Shown here: positions 10,306 to 20,512 of the stretch, one piece after another
How the letters are laid out: each line of letters starts with the position of its first letter
Numbering within the stretch: the stretch's first letter is position 1
DNA from: Diadophis punctatus similis
Lineage: Eukaryota; Chordata; Lepidosauria; Squamata; Dipsadidae
Reading direction: 5' to 3'
Assembly (NCBI GenBank): GCA_023053685.1
Contig: JALIGW010000021.1
Coordinates: forward strand, 14,327,592 to 14,391,591
DNA: 64,000 nt
Made by a program: the position numbers and the translations under genes
The notes under the pieces: generated by a model
Told to the model about the DNA's origin: nothing
Databases searched by the model: none
Seen by the model: the letters and a program-made list of their open reading frames with translations, nothing else

Positions 10306-10683
10306 ATAGAATAACAGAGTTGGAAGGGACCTTGGAGGTCTTCTAGTCTGACCCCCCTGCTCAAGCAGGAGACCCTCTGCCATTCCAAGCTGGGCTGAGT
10401 GAGGAAGGGGTCAAGCTATTCTCCAAAGCACCCAAAGGCCGGACAAGGAACAAACTGATCAAGGAGAGATTCAACCTAGAAATAAGGAGGAACAATCAAC
10501 CAATGGAACAGAAATTGTCTTCAGAAGCTGTGGAAGCTTCATCCCTGGAGACTTTCAAGAAGAAACTGGACAACCATTTGTTAGAAATGGTGTAGGGTCT
10601 CCTGCTTGAGCGGGGGGGGGGGGGAGGGAGGGGGTTGGACTAGATGACCTATAAGGTCCCTTCCAACTCTATTGATCTGTAAT
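10306..10683. mobile_element. Two CR1 3' ends in inverted arrangement
   Basis: A short minus-strand CR1 3' end (10306-10392: ATAACAGAGTTGGAAGGG...CAAGCAGGAGACC) is joined to a plus-strand copy (about 10400-10683). The latter runs from the GTCAAGCTATTCTCCAAAGC codons to the CR1 terminus. A run of G at 10611-10621 interrupts the usual GGGGGTTGGACTAG motif. Confidence 0.85.
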
Positions 10684-10885
10684 CTGTAAAGTCACTCAGC
10701 TGGCTTTCATAGCTAGGCGGGACTAGAACTCCCAGTCTCCTGGTGATTGGCCCAAAGTCACCCAGATGGCATTCATGGCTAGGTGGGACTAGAACTCCCA
10801 GTCTCCTGGTGATTGGCCCAAACTCACCTAGCTGGCTTTCATAGCTAAGGTGGGACTAGAACTTCCAGTCTCCTATTTTCTAGCC
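10684..10885 (-). repeat. Three-unit copy of the 68-bp SINE-derived repeat
   Basis: Three imperfect units carry the same landmarks as the large array: CAGCTGGCTTTCAT, GGGACTAGAACT, TCTCCTGGTGATTGGCCC. They end in TTTTCTAGCCTTAAC, the SINE end. This is a second, much shorter expansion of the same SINE segment, 3.4 kb away and inside ATOH8 intron 1. Confidence 0.85.
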
Positions 10886-11465
10886 TTAACAAGACCAAAG
10901 AGGCTCTTCTACTAATTACTAATAGACCAAAGGAGAAACTTGAACAATCTGGAAACAAGAATGCAACTTGCTTTGGATAAAAGTACGTTTTCGGGTGTGT
11001 GTGTGTTCAGGTTTGCAATTCCAGCACCTCCTTATTATACTGAGTTCTGAATATCCAGGTTTCAACATGGCCAGGGATGCTTGCCCACTTTTAAGCTAAT
11101 CTGTCAACTGTGCCCCTTTTGTCATGATGTCGACTTCGATACTAGGAAACAGACTTAAGTAAGTCCCAGCATGCTTTAGATGGAGCGTTTTTACATGCCA
11201 AACATCTAGTAAGTCCCAGGGATGCAGAGCAGACTTTAGGAATTCTTTCTTTTCTTAAAATGACTCTGGCTGGCTGCCAATCCACTTCCAGGCAGAATTT
11301 GGAATGCCGGTCCGTTAAGAAATTTGCAGAACGTTTCAAAGGGCGTTCTGAATGTGTAGGAAGTGGCCCGACTTCAAAATGGACGGTTCCAAGTTTTTCT
11401 GCTCAGGATGGATCACGTCAAGGTCAGGGCCTTCAAGCAACCCATTTCAGAGGAGTAGAACAGCA
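10886..11465. other. Unassigned intronic DNA
   Basis: Contains a short (TG)n near 10997. Frames of 65-94 codons show nothing recognisable. Confidence 0.4.
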
Positions 11466-11467
11466 GC

Positions 11468-12095
11468 CTAGAACAGAGGATCGTAGGATTGGAAGGGAGG
11501 GACCTCGAAGGTCTTCTAGTCCAGCCCCCTACTCAAGACAGTAGTCTTTATACCATCCTGGTCAAATGGTTGTCTAGTCTATTCTTGGAAACCTCCAGTG
11601 ATGGAGCACCCATAACTCAGGGAGACAAGCTATTAATTACTGATGTCAGGAAATTTTCCTTTAGTTTTAAGTTGGATCTCTTCTTGATAAGTCTCCGTCT
11701 TTAACCTCCTATCCTGCTCTCTGGTGCTTTGGAGAATAAGTTGACCCCGTCTTCACTGTGACAGTCCTTCAAGGGTGTTGGACTAGGAGACCTCTGAGGT
11801 TCCTTCCACCTCTTTTATTCTGTATGGCTCCTTCTTTAGGCAGGGGGTTGGACTAGAAGACCTCTGAGGTTCCTTCCAGCCCCTTGATTATGTTTTATGT
11901 TTTTAAGTCCTGGAAAACAGCTGTTATATCACGCCTAGTCCTTCTCTTCATTAGATTAGACCTAACCTCCCTCCCTCAACCATTCATCCTACCATACATC
12001 CTCCAGACTCCTTATCGTCTTTGTTGCTCTTCTCTGCACACTTTCGAAGGTCTCAGCCACTGTTTTTTGTCGGGGTGACCAGAGCTGCATGCTTT
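11468..12095 (-). mobile_element. Old, diverged CR1 3' fragment
   Basis: The order is that of a minus-strand CR1: GGTCTTCTAGTCCA, a CTCCAGTGATGGAGCACCC block, TTTGGAGAATAAGTTGACC and CTCTTCTCTGCACACTTTC. Two extra 3'-end pieces (ACTAGGAGACCTCTGAGGTT, about 11785 and 11850) are embedded in it. Confidence 0.75.
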
Positions 12096-12475
12096 GACCT
12101 CAGCAGGTGATAGTATCTGGTAGATATTTCTGGACTCCCGAACTAAACAGGCTTGTTCTTCTATAGCACATGGATGGAAGGCCATCAAGGACTCCCAAAG
12201 CTATAGACTAGACTGAGAAGTAAAAAACAACAACAACAACCCACAAGAGGACAGTGGTAAGTCCTCATATTCAGGAGCAAAGCTTAACTTGGAAATGCGA
12301 CTCCACCAGCAATTATCTTGTCTGTGTTGGGACTGAGCTGATTGAAAGCCCACATCTTCCAAAGCTTTCAGAGCCCTGGAAGGAACCTTCTCTGGATCCC
12401 AAGTCTTCAATGTACAACTGTTCATTTAATGACGTGAGGAAACTTCTCCTTAGTTCTAGGTTGGATCTCTCTTTA

Positions 12476-12845
12476 ATGTCCCAAAGGTGCTTCCCCCACC
12501 CTCCAAGAGGCAACTGGACTTTCTTTGTTTTTCCTTGAAGACATTTCGCTTCTCATCCAAGAAGCTTCTTCGGTTCTGACCTAATGGTGGGGAATGGAAG
12601 GATTGATATTCCTTGCAGTCATCTGGTCGTTAGTGCTCTTTCTGAGAGTCACTGAAGCCACTTGGAGGTTTATCTGTGCCCTCAGGGTCACATGAATAGT
12701 GCAAATGGGTGTGGAACCATTTTGGAACTGCTGAAGAACCAAAGAAGCTTCTTGGATGAGAAGCGAAACGTCTTGAAGGAAAAGGAAGTCCAGTTGCCTC
12801 TTGAAAAAGCACCTTTGGGACAACCGTGACCTGGATGACTAAGAA
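12476..12845. mobile_element. Penelope-like repeat, inverted pair
   Basis: Same layout as 7975-8375. A minus-orientation arm (12478-12582) is followed by the core with CACTTGGAGGTTTATCTGTG and a plus-orientation arm from AAGAAGCTTCTTGG (about 12740) to GACCTGGATGACT. A scrap of CR1 (about 12420-12475) lies just to its left. Confidence 0.65.
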
Positions 12846-12852
12846 TCATCTG

Positions 12853-13430
12853 TCTGGAACCCACACTGCATATCGGACATAAATACATTAGAAAGTGTCC
12901 AGACATACTTTACAAGAAGAGTCCTCCACTCCTCTACTCACAACAGAATACCTTACGCAACCAGACTTGAAATCCTGGTCTTAGAAAGCTTAGAACTACG
13001 TCGCCTTCGGCACGACCTAAGTATAGCTCATAAAATTATCTGCTACAACGTCCTTCCTGTCAACAACTACTTCAGCTTCAACCACAACAATACACGAGCA
13101 CATAACAGATACAAACTCAAAGTGAACCACTCCAAACTCGACTGTAGAAAATACGACTTTAGCAACAGAGTGGTTAATGCCTGGAACTCACTACCTGACT
13201 CTGTGGTTTCGTCACCAAACCCCCAAAACTTTACCCTTAGACTGTCCACTGTTGACCTCACCCGATTCCTAAGAGGTCAGTAAGGTGTGTGCATAAGTGC
13301 ACCAGCGTGCCTACCGTCCCTGTCCTAATGTTCCCTCTTATCAGTACCCATCTTATGTATATAAACAATGTTATATCTATGTATATTACCAACACGTACT
13401 TGACAAAATAAATAAATAAAATAAATCTCC
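12853..13430 (+). mobile_element. LINE 3' end, CR1/L3-like family with (AAAT)n tail
   Basis: Translates, with breaks, to the C-terminus of a reverse transcriptase ORF: VLHSSTHNRIPYATRLEIL, SLELRRLRHDLSIAHKIICY, NRVVNAWNSLPDSVV, DLTRFLRGQ and a stop. The 3' UTR has GCACCAGCGTGCCTACCGTC and ends in ACTTGACAAAATAAATAAAT. It differs from the common CR1 copies here. Other copies are at 40960-41695, 59125-59660 and 61527-61735. Confidence 0.8.
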
Positions 13431-14200
13431 ACAGGTATCTCTCTTTAATGATCTTCCACCCATTGCTTCTTGTCCTGCCCTCAGGTGCTCATGATATGGT
13501 CAACCACAGGTTGAGATGCTTTAATGGTTTCCTTCTCTAAGCAAGGAATGAACAGGATGATTAAATGGTCTCCTTTATGATTCTACAATTTGGTCTTTTC
13601 TCAGATGAAAACTTGGATCTTAGCGTTGGGTGGGTCAAGAAGAAATGGGACTGCATGGCAGCCCATCCTTTTTTCTGTAGATATAAAAAACATTTGTGAA
13701 TGAAGTTAAATACGTATTACAATCCTATTCATTGTATTCTGACCTCTACGAGCAGAGGTATACTTAAAATTCCTGGCATGGTTGCTTAATAGGCTTAGCC
13801 ATGAGTCAATTCTTGCTAAATTAGGGTAGGGGAAGAATTGCTTGATTCTGCAATGTGAGAGATTTACATCCACTCTTTATTATTTAGCCTGAGAAAGAGC
13901 ATAAAACAGCTCTTCCGATGGGATGATAGACATATTGGAAATCTCCGTTGCCTGGAAAGGAGGCTAAGGTATCATTAGATTCACAGAAGGGCTCTTGATG
14001 CTTCTTGATAATTTACAGCCAGAAAATCTCTAGATAGAAACTTGACAGAAGTCTTCACTTGGTGTAATTGATTGATTGATTCAATTTGTGTCCCACTTTT
14101 CTCTCCCGGAGCTACTCAAGATGGCTAACGCAACATTAAACACAAAAACATTCAAATTAATGTTAAAACCGATGAGCAATTCAAAGCTTGTGGCATTCAT
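13431..14200. other. Unassigned intronic DNA with a CR1 scrap
   Basis: A piece of minus-strand CR1 (CCACCCATTGCTTCTTGTCC, about 13448) is the only repeat recognised. The rest is AT-rich and single-copy in appearance. Confidence 0.4.
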
Positions 14201-14204
14201 GACC

Positions 14205-14365
14205 GTTCCCTGAGCTGGATTGTTTTCTTGCCGACATTTCATTACCTGGCCAGGTAACATCTTCACTGCCCAAGAACTGAAGATGTTACCTAGTTGGGTA
14301 GTGAAACGTCTCCAAGAAAACAACCCAGGTCAGAGAGCATCAAGGGCTCCACAGAGTCCAACCCT
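14205..14365. mobile_element. Second Penelope-like family, with hammerhead-like core
   Basis: A short inverted pair. GTTTTCTTGCCGACATTTCA and GGTAACATCTTCA on the left are mirrored by TGAAGATGTTACC and GTGAAACGTCTCCAAGAAAA on the right. At 14277-14310 the plus strand has CTGAAGA, a GTTACC/GGTAGT stem with a six-base loop, then GAAACGTC, which resembles a hammerhead ribozyme core. It is distinct in sequence from the family at 7975 but built the same way. Confidence 0.55.
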
Positions 14366-14389
14366 GAGCTTCAAATAATCTCTTCTATT

Positions 14390-14475
14390 GGTAGTCCCAA
14401 AGGTGCTTTTTCAAGAGGCAGCTGGACTTTCTGGTTTTTCTTTTGGAGACTTTTGAAGACTTCTATTGGTCATTC
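14390..14475 (-). mobile_element. Penelope-like arm fragment
   Basis: GTAGTCCCAAAGGTGCTTTT, AAGAGGCAGCTGGACTTTCT and GGAGACTTTTGAAGAC match the minus-orientation arm. Truncated before the AAGCTTCTTGG part. Confidence 0.6.
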
Positions 14476-14546
14476 AAAGCTTGTTAAAAGAAAAGGCATC
14501 TTTTAAGTTATGGAGAAGGTAGAGAAGGTACCACCCTGCCAAAAAA

Positions 14547-14996
14547 AGTGGGTATAATCAAGGCGATGGTTTTCCCAGTTGCAATGTATGGCTGTGAAAG
14601 TTGGACCATAAGGAAGGCTGAGCGCCAAAGAATTGAGGCCTTTGAACTATGGTGCTGGAGAAGACTCCTGCGAGTCCCTCGGACTGCAAGGCGACCCAAC
14701 CGGTCAGTCCTAGAGGAGATCAACCCTGACTGCTCTTTAAAAGGCCAGATCCTGAAGATGAAACTCAAATACTTTGGCCACTTAAGGAGAAGGAAGGAAG
14801 AGCCTAATGCTGGGAACGATTGAGGGCAAAAGAAGAAGGGGACGGCAGAGAATGAGGTGGCTGGATGGAGTCACTGAAGCAGTTGGTGTGAGATTAAATG
14901 GACTCCAGGGGATGGTAGAGGACAGGAAGGCCTGGAGGAACGTTGTCCATGGGGTCTTGATGGGTCGGACACGACTTCGCAACTAACAACAACAAA
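14547..14996 (+). mobile_element. BovB LINE 3' end, frameshifted
   Basis: Close to the copy at 1020-1480 over its whole length, starting at AATCAAGGCGATGGTTTTCC. A deletion of about 11 bp near 14800 removes the DSLEKSL codons and breaks the frame after KYFGHLRRRKE. The element ends with GACTTCGCAACTAACAACAA. Confidence 0.92.
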
Positions 14997-14999
14997 GCA

Positions 15000-15468
15000 G
15001 ACAAATAAAGCCTCCAAGACTTCCCTTGCCAGGAGGGTGAAGAAGGCCTCTTCTGTATTTGAGAAAGATGAGCTTCTAACTAGGAAACATCTCCCAAAGG
15101 GCTCCTCTTGAGATTTGAATGCTCCTACAGAGACAGGTGGGAATTCAGAAATACCATCTGCTGAGCCCTTTCCTCAGAAGCGGAAGATCAACCCTGAAAG
15201 CTGAAGTAACAGACCACCTGTCGGTTCAGCAGAAGCATCACTTGATCTCTGTGCTTTGAACTGGTTTGGAGCCCACCTGTTGCATTTCGGCATTTTGTTG
15301 AAGAGAACTAAGCCAAGCAAAGCTGAGATTCCAACTGCACGGCTTAAAACAGGCGCTCAACCAAAGGTCTCCAGTTGGCTCCCACCATGGCAATTCATTC
15401 CAGTCAAGCTTTGTGGGCCTCCCCACCTTATTTTGTTCAGCAGGAATATATAACAAATAAAGAAATCC
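15000..15468. other. Unassigned intronic DNA
   Basis: Opposing 65- and 72-codon frames at 15238-15456 are unrecognised shadows of each other. No repeat seen. Confidence 0.4.
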
Positions 15469-15469
15469 A

Positions 15470-15566
15470 ATAGAATGGAATGGAATGGAATGGAATGGAA
15501 TGGAATGGAATGGAATGGAATGGAATAGAATAGAATAGAATAGAATAGAATAGAATAGAATAGAAT
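15470..15566. repeat. Pentanucleotide tract (GGAAT)n changing to (AGAAT)n
   Basis: About ten GGAAT units pass directly into about nine AGAAT units, which abut the 3' end of a minus-strand CR1. The tract lies exactly where the CR1 3' tail would be. Confidence 0.97.
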
Positions 15567-16197
15567 AACAGAGTTGGAAGGGACCTTGGAGATCTTCTAG
15601 TACAACCCCCTGCTTAGGCAGGAAACCCTACACCACTTCAAACAAACGGTTATCCAACATCTTCTTAAAATCTTCCAGTGTTGGAGCATTCACAACTTCT
15701 GGAGGCAAGCTGTTCCACTGATTAATTGTTCTCACTGTCAAGAAGTTTCTCCTTAGTTCTAAGTTGCTTCTCTCCTTGTTTAGTTTCCACCCATTGCTTC
15801 TTGTTCTACCTTCAGGTGCTTTGGAGAATAGCTTGACTCCCTCTTCTCTGTGGCAACCCCTGAGATATTGGAAGACTGCTATCATGTCTCCCCTGATCCT
15901 TCTTTTCATCAAACTAGACATACCCAGTTCCTGCAACCGTTCTTCATATGTTTTAGCCTCCAGTCCCCTAATCCTCTTTGTTGCTCTTCTCTGCACTCTT
16001 TCTAGAGTCTCAGTGTCACTTTTTGTATTTTGGTGACCAAAACTGAACACAGTATTCCAAATGTATACACCAGTGCAGTATAAAAATAGGATTAATACTT
16101 CTTTTGATCTTAATGCTGTCCCTGTGTTGATGCAGCCCAGGATTGTATTGGCCTTTTTGGCAGCTGCAGCACACGGCTGGCTCACACGCTAAAGTCA
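15567..16197 (-). mobile_element. CR1 LINE 3' fragment, open over 185 codons
   Basis: The best-preserved CR1 C-terminus in the window. From 16185 to 15628 (minus) it reads [80 protein letters not shown] and a final MLDNRLFEVV. This is the thumb-like region after the RT catalytic core. The catalytic YxDD part is absent because of 5' truncation. Confidence 0.93.
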
Positions 16198-16199
16198 CT

Positions 16200-16545
16200 C
16201 CCCACCCCCAGTTTTGGTCACCATATTATAAAAAAAAGATGTAGAAACTCTGGAAAGAGTGCAGAAAAGAGCAACAAAGATGATTAAAGGCCTGGAGGCT
16301 AAAACATATGAAGAACGGTGGCAGGAATTGGGTAGGTCTAGTCTAGTAGAATAGAATAGAAATAGAATAGAATAACAGAGTTGGCAGGGACCTTGGAGGT
16401 CTTCTAGTCCAACCCCCTGCTTAGGCAGGAAACCCTATGCCATTTCAGACAAATGGTTATCCAATCTCTTCTTAACTCTTAAACTCTTCCAGGGTTGGAG
16501 TATTTACAACTTCTGGAGGCAAGTTGTTCCACTGATTAATTTGTA
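16200..16545. mobile_element. CR1 fragments: plus piece then minus 3' end
   Basis: 16200-16345 is plus-strand CR1 (AAACTCTGGAAAGAGTGCAG, GCCTGGAGGCTAAAACATAT). 16346-16545 is a minus-strand 3' end (AGAGTTGGCAGGGACC...CAAGTTGTTCCACTGATTAA) preceded by a short (AATAG)n. Confidence 0.85.
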
Positions 16546-16812
16546 TTTGTATTTTGTATTTGTTTATTTGTCAAGCATATATGATTATAAGCAAAGTATA
16601 AACAGTAAAACATGATTTTATTTATTTATTTATTGGTCGCATTTGTATGCCGCCCACTCCAGAGACTCTGGGCGGCTCACAACAATAAAAATTTACATGC
16701 AACAATAAATATAAAAAGCATTAAAAACAATGATTACTAAAACTTTAAAAAACATTAAAAGCAACAATTTAAAAACCCATACAATAATTCATTCATGGGG
16801 CCAAGAGTGCTC
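16546..16812. repeat. LINE tail pieces with TTTA repeats
   Basis: TTTGTTTATTTGTCAAGCAT resembles the end of the CR1/L3-like LINE in minus orientation. It is followed by (TTTA)n and a TATGCCGCCCACTCCAGAGA...GGGCGGCTCACAAC motif, an interspersed repeat also seen near 34420 and 44865. Confidence 0.6.
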
Positions 16813-16829
16813 GATGTTATATTAAAAAT

Positions 16830-17205
16830 TGTTCTGTCAGGAAACGTGAAAAGTGAAAAGAAGGACTAGGGTCGACATGATAGCAGTCTTCCAATATTTG
16901 AGGGGCTGCCAGAAAAAAGGGGGTCAACCTATTCTCAAAAGCACCTGAAGGCAGGACAAGAAGCAGCGGATGGAAACTCATCAAGGAGAGAAGAAACCTA
17001 TTCTAGAACCAAGGAGAAACTTCCTGACAGTGAGAACAATTAATCAGCGGAACAACTTGCCTCCAGAAGTTGTGAATTCTCCAACACTGGAAGTATTTAA
17101 GAAGAGATTGGACAGCCATTTGTCTAAAATTGGTATAGGGTTTCCTGCCTGAACAGGGGGTTGGACTAGAAGACCTCCAAGGTCCCTTCCAACTCTGTTA
17201 TTCTG
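16830..17205 (+). mobile_element. CR1 LINE 3' fragment
   Basis: Runs from GGACTAGGGTCGACATGATA through LEPRRNFLTVRTINQRN-type codons to the terminus CTCCAAGGTCCCTTCCAACT and TGTTATTCTGTTA. Confidence 0.9.
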
Positions 17206-17310
17206 TTACTGAACTGGCTGACTTGCCTAAGGCAGAGTCACATCTCAGATTTCCTGGCTCTCAGTCCAGCACTTAAACCAACTCGACCAACTGGCTCTGA
17301 AAGGATCACA
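17206..17310 (-). mobile_element. tRNA-SINE fragment
   Basis: CTTAAACCAACTCGACCAAC is the reverse complement of a tRNA-like SINE start. CATCTCAGATTTCCTGGCTC precedes it. Confidence 0.45.
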
Positions 17311-17888
17311 CAAGACTGCAGAAGCTAATAAAATAAATCCAAAATTGGCATCCCATCACTTGGGTCTACGTTCTCCCCCCTTTTTTTTGGCGCGCGATGA
17401 AAGAGAGAAAAACAAACCCAAATTATTACTTAGATTGTAATAATCCGGCTTCTTTTGCAGAGGCTTCTCAATATTGCTATTTCTACTAACCGCTTAAAGG
17501 AAGACATGCACAGCGCAGGGATTTCGTCTGTATTACGTACATTAAATTCATTTCATTCTGAGAACAAGGAACGTCCTGGCGTTATTTTGGAAAAGAAAAC
17601 TTTCTCAACAGAAGCTTCGGAAGACTTCGGGGTGCTCTTCTATTATCAGCCAGGCTGATAATATTGAAAAATAAATATACAAACAAATGTACAAGAAGTA
17701 TGAGGAAAGATGTAAAACTCCCTAGTGAAATCAAATCACGGATTGAGATTTGATAAAACCTGACTCAGGTTAACCTAAAATTTTATCCATTTTCAGAAAG
17801 AAAATCCATTCAGTCTCTCGTTATTCTGCATTTTGCAGAGTTATTGATGGGGAGGCCTTGCAGCTTTGTAAGATACCAAATTATATTA
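17311..17888. other. Unassigned intronic DNA
   Basis: No recognised repeat. A 67-codon frame at 17455-17658 begins after a pyrimidine-poor stretch and shows no known domain. Confidence 0.4.
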
Positions 17889-17891
17889 TAT

Positions 17892-18035
17892 ATAGAAGTT
17901 GTGGGAGCTTCATCACTGGAAGCCTTCAAGAAGGGACTGGATTGCCATCTGTCAAAAATGGTGTAGGGTCTGCTTGGGTGGGGGGTTGGACTAGATGACC
18001 TACAAGGTCCCTTCCAACTCTGTTAATCTGTAATA
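17892..18035 (+). mobile_element. CR1 3' end
   Basis: GAAGTTGTGGGAGCTTCATC through GGGGTTGGACTAGATGACCT to CTTCCAACTCTGTTAATC. Confidence 0.85.
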
Positions 18036-18396
18036 TAAATTGACGGCTCGCTGACCTTACCATGGTCCATACATATGGGTAAAAAAAAAATTGAGCAACT
18101 TCAGTGTTGGGTTTTTCACCTCCTAGAAAAAGCAACTGTTTGAAATATCTGGAGACTCATAAAAACTTTGTAACGTTGCTTTCACACACAGCTATTTTCT
18201 TTTCCCCCCTGTGGCCGAGCATGAAAAAAGACCAACAGACATTCCGCAGCTCTGCCAAATATTATATTTTGCACTGGGGAAAGACCGCAGGGAATTGATT
18301 CGATTCCGTGAAATCACCAAAATGCCAGAACAGTTGCAACAATCCCCAAATGTGGATGTGTGTGTGTGTGTATGTATATGTATATGTGTATAAAAG
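18036..18396. other. Unassigned DNA ending in (TG)n/(TATG)n
   Basis: The last 40 bp (18356-18390) are a TG-rich microsatellite abutting the SINE. Nothing else recognised. Confidence 0.4.
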
Positions 18397-18752
18397 GGAC
18401 GAGGTGGCTCAGTGGCTAAGACGCTGAGCTTGCTGATCGAAAGGTAGGCAGTTCAGCGGTTCGAATCCCAACCGCCGCGTAATGGAGTGAGCTCCCGTTA
18501 CTTGTCCCAACTTCTGCCAACCTAGCAGTTCGAAAGCACGTAAAACATGCAAGTAGAAAAATAGGGACCACCTTTGGTGGGAAGGTAACAGTATTCCGTG
18601 CGCCTTCGGCGTTTAGTCATGCCGGCCACATGACCACGGACACGTCTTCGGACAGTGCTGGCTCTTCGGTTTTGAAACGGAGATGAGCACCGCCCCCTAG
18701 AGTCGGGAACAGCTAGCAAGCATGTGCGGGGGAACATTTACCTTTATATCTG
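18397..18752 (+). mobile_element. Long tRNA-derived SINE with intact A and B boxes
   Basis: A Pol III A box (TGGCTCAGTGG, 18405-18415) and a B box (GGTTCGAATCC, 18458-18468) match the tRNA consensus. A body of about 280 bp follows, with AGCAGTTCGAAAGCACG, GGGAAGGTAACAG, CCTTCGGCGTTTAGTCATGC, CACATGACCACGGA and GCCCCCTAGAGTCGGGAAC, ending in TTTACCTTTATA. This is a common squamate SINE; I do not name the subfamily. Both promoter boxes are undamaged. Confidence 0.85.
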
Positions 18753-18989
18753 TATGTATATATGTATATATATTTAAAGGTAGATAAGTACAAAAAGGAG
18801 GTCAGACCGAACGATCACCTGTCTGCAGGTATATATCCGAGGAAGTTTGATCAGGCTACACCAAGTGACAAAAGATGCAACTTGTTTTGATTATGGATCC
18901 AGAGATCTCAAGGCAATTGAGATGGAAGGAAAGCGAAGAGGGCGGAGCAGCAAGATGGATCGTCTCTCCTATGGTTGCAATGAATGCAA

Positions 18990-19408
18990 CCGCAGGTATT
19001 CCTCAACTTACAACAGTCGAGTTGTTTAGTGAACCGTTCAAAATTACGACAGGGAAACACTAAAAAAAGTCATTTAGGACCTTTGTTTTCACACTTTCAA
19101 CTGCTGAAGCACCCCTGGGGTCACGGGATAAAAATTTGGGCACTTGGCAACTGGCATGTACTTATGACGGTTGCAGTGTCCCAGGGTCACAGGAGCCCCT
19201 TTTGAGACCTTCCGACAAGCAAAGTCCATGGGGAAGCCAGATTCACTTAACAACCGGGTTGCTAACTTAACAACTGCAGTAGTTCGCTTAGCAACTGTGG
19301 CAAGAAAGGTTGTGAAATGGCACAAAGCTCACTTAACAATCTGTCTTGCTTAGCAACAGAAATTTTGGGCTAAATTGTGGTGGTTTAAGTCAAGGGCTAC
19401 CTGCATTA
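18990..19408 (+). mobile_element. TA-target MITE copy
   Basis: GGTATTCCTCAACTTACAAC at the start and GTCAAGGGCTACCTGC at the end form the terminal inverted repeat. The interior has CAGTGTCCCAGGGTCAC, AGGAAGCC-like and CTTAACAACCGGG blocks. Confidence 0.85.
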
Positions 19409-19498
19409 GATTTGTTAGGGGACCAAGTTAATCCAGATTATTATGGGGTAAATTTATCAACTGGGTCACAAGGATTTGAAAATGGCTTGAGGGAACAT

Positions 19499-19500
19499 AA

Positions 19501-19547
<47 letters not shown>

Positions 19548-19586
19548 AACAAACAAACAAACAAACAAACAAACAAACAAACAAAC
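19499..19586. repeat. (CCAG)n passing into (AAAC)n
   Basis: About 12 CCAG units pass into about 10 AAAC units, both tetranucleotides in the same phase. Confidence 0.97.
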
Positions 19587-19594
19587 CATCACCA

Positions 19595-19825
19595 ACCATG
19601 ATTACCCAAAGGTGCTTTTTCAAGAGGCAACTGAACTTTCTTTGTTTTTTTTCTTTGAAGACGTTTCGCTTCTCCTCTAAGAGGTTTCTTCACTCAGAAC
19701 TGAAGAAGCTTCTTAGATGAGAAGCAAAATGTCTTCAAAGGAAAAAAAACCCAAGAAAGTCCGGCTGCCTCTTGAAAAAAGCACCCTTGGGACAACCAGG
19801 ACCTGGAGGACTGAGAATCTCCATA
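19595..19825. mobile_element. Penelope-like repeat, inverted arms almost touching
   Basis: The minus arm (19605-19690) and plus arm (19700-19825) are joined without the usual core, giving a long imperfect hairpin. The plus arm has ACTGAAGAAGCTTCTTAGAT and GACCTGGAGGACTGAG. Confidence 0.65.
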
Positions 19826-19829
19826 GACA

Positions 19830-20512
19830 ACAGTGATCACATTAACCCTTGGAGAACATCGCAGAAGATCTGAACTGAAAAGGTGTGTGGAACACTGGTG
19901 TGATAGTGATTTCATAACACTACCTAGTTCCCCACCAAAATGCAAAAAAAAAGGGGGGGGGGGGTGGAGGGTAGATGGGGATCCTGAACCTCAGTAAATC
20001 CTGAATGTACTTGTATCCCTTGTTATGTTTTGAATAGCATTTCTTCCTAGTCTCCAGCTAATGGTTGAATAAGGTCAACTGATGCCGCAAGGATGTTGCT
20101 AAAAGTTCAATTGTTTCTATTTATATCTTACTATTTCTAGAAGAAGTTGCAAGTGTGGCTTCTACCAGCCCTTCTCAATGAATTGCATCAACCTGAACTT
20201 CTAGAAGTTCATCCAGGGCTTTGCTTCCTGAAGATGCTGGAATTGCAACCCGCGGGAAGAGGAGGAAAGCCGGCTGAGATGACCCTCTCTTCCAAATTTG
20301 TCCCACCATTTAAACATCTCAAGTTGTTCGGAATTCAATAGCCCCAAATTGCAAACCTTCAATACTGAGAATAACCACGTTACCATGAGAACAACGTCTT
20401 TTACCCTAGGAACTGATTTATCCAAATTCATGGTTAAATGTATCATGATAACCTTAACACAGAAATTCCAATTTTCTAGGTTCACATTGATGGCCTTGGC
20501 TTGACGGTCATT
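19830..20512. other. Unassigned intronic DNA
   Basis: A poly-A/poly-G run sits at 19946-19964. Opposing frames at 20201-20504 are unrecognised. No repeat family identified. Confidence 0.4.

Noticed and set aside
15628..16185. A 185-codon frame as a host gene
   Set aside because: It is the C-terminus of the CR1 LINE ORF and the same sequence recurs many times in the window.
18397..18470. Functional tRNA gene
   Set aside because: A and B boxes are present, but the sequence does not fold as a full cloverleaf and continues as a 350-bp SINE.
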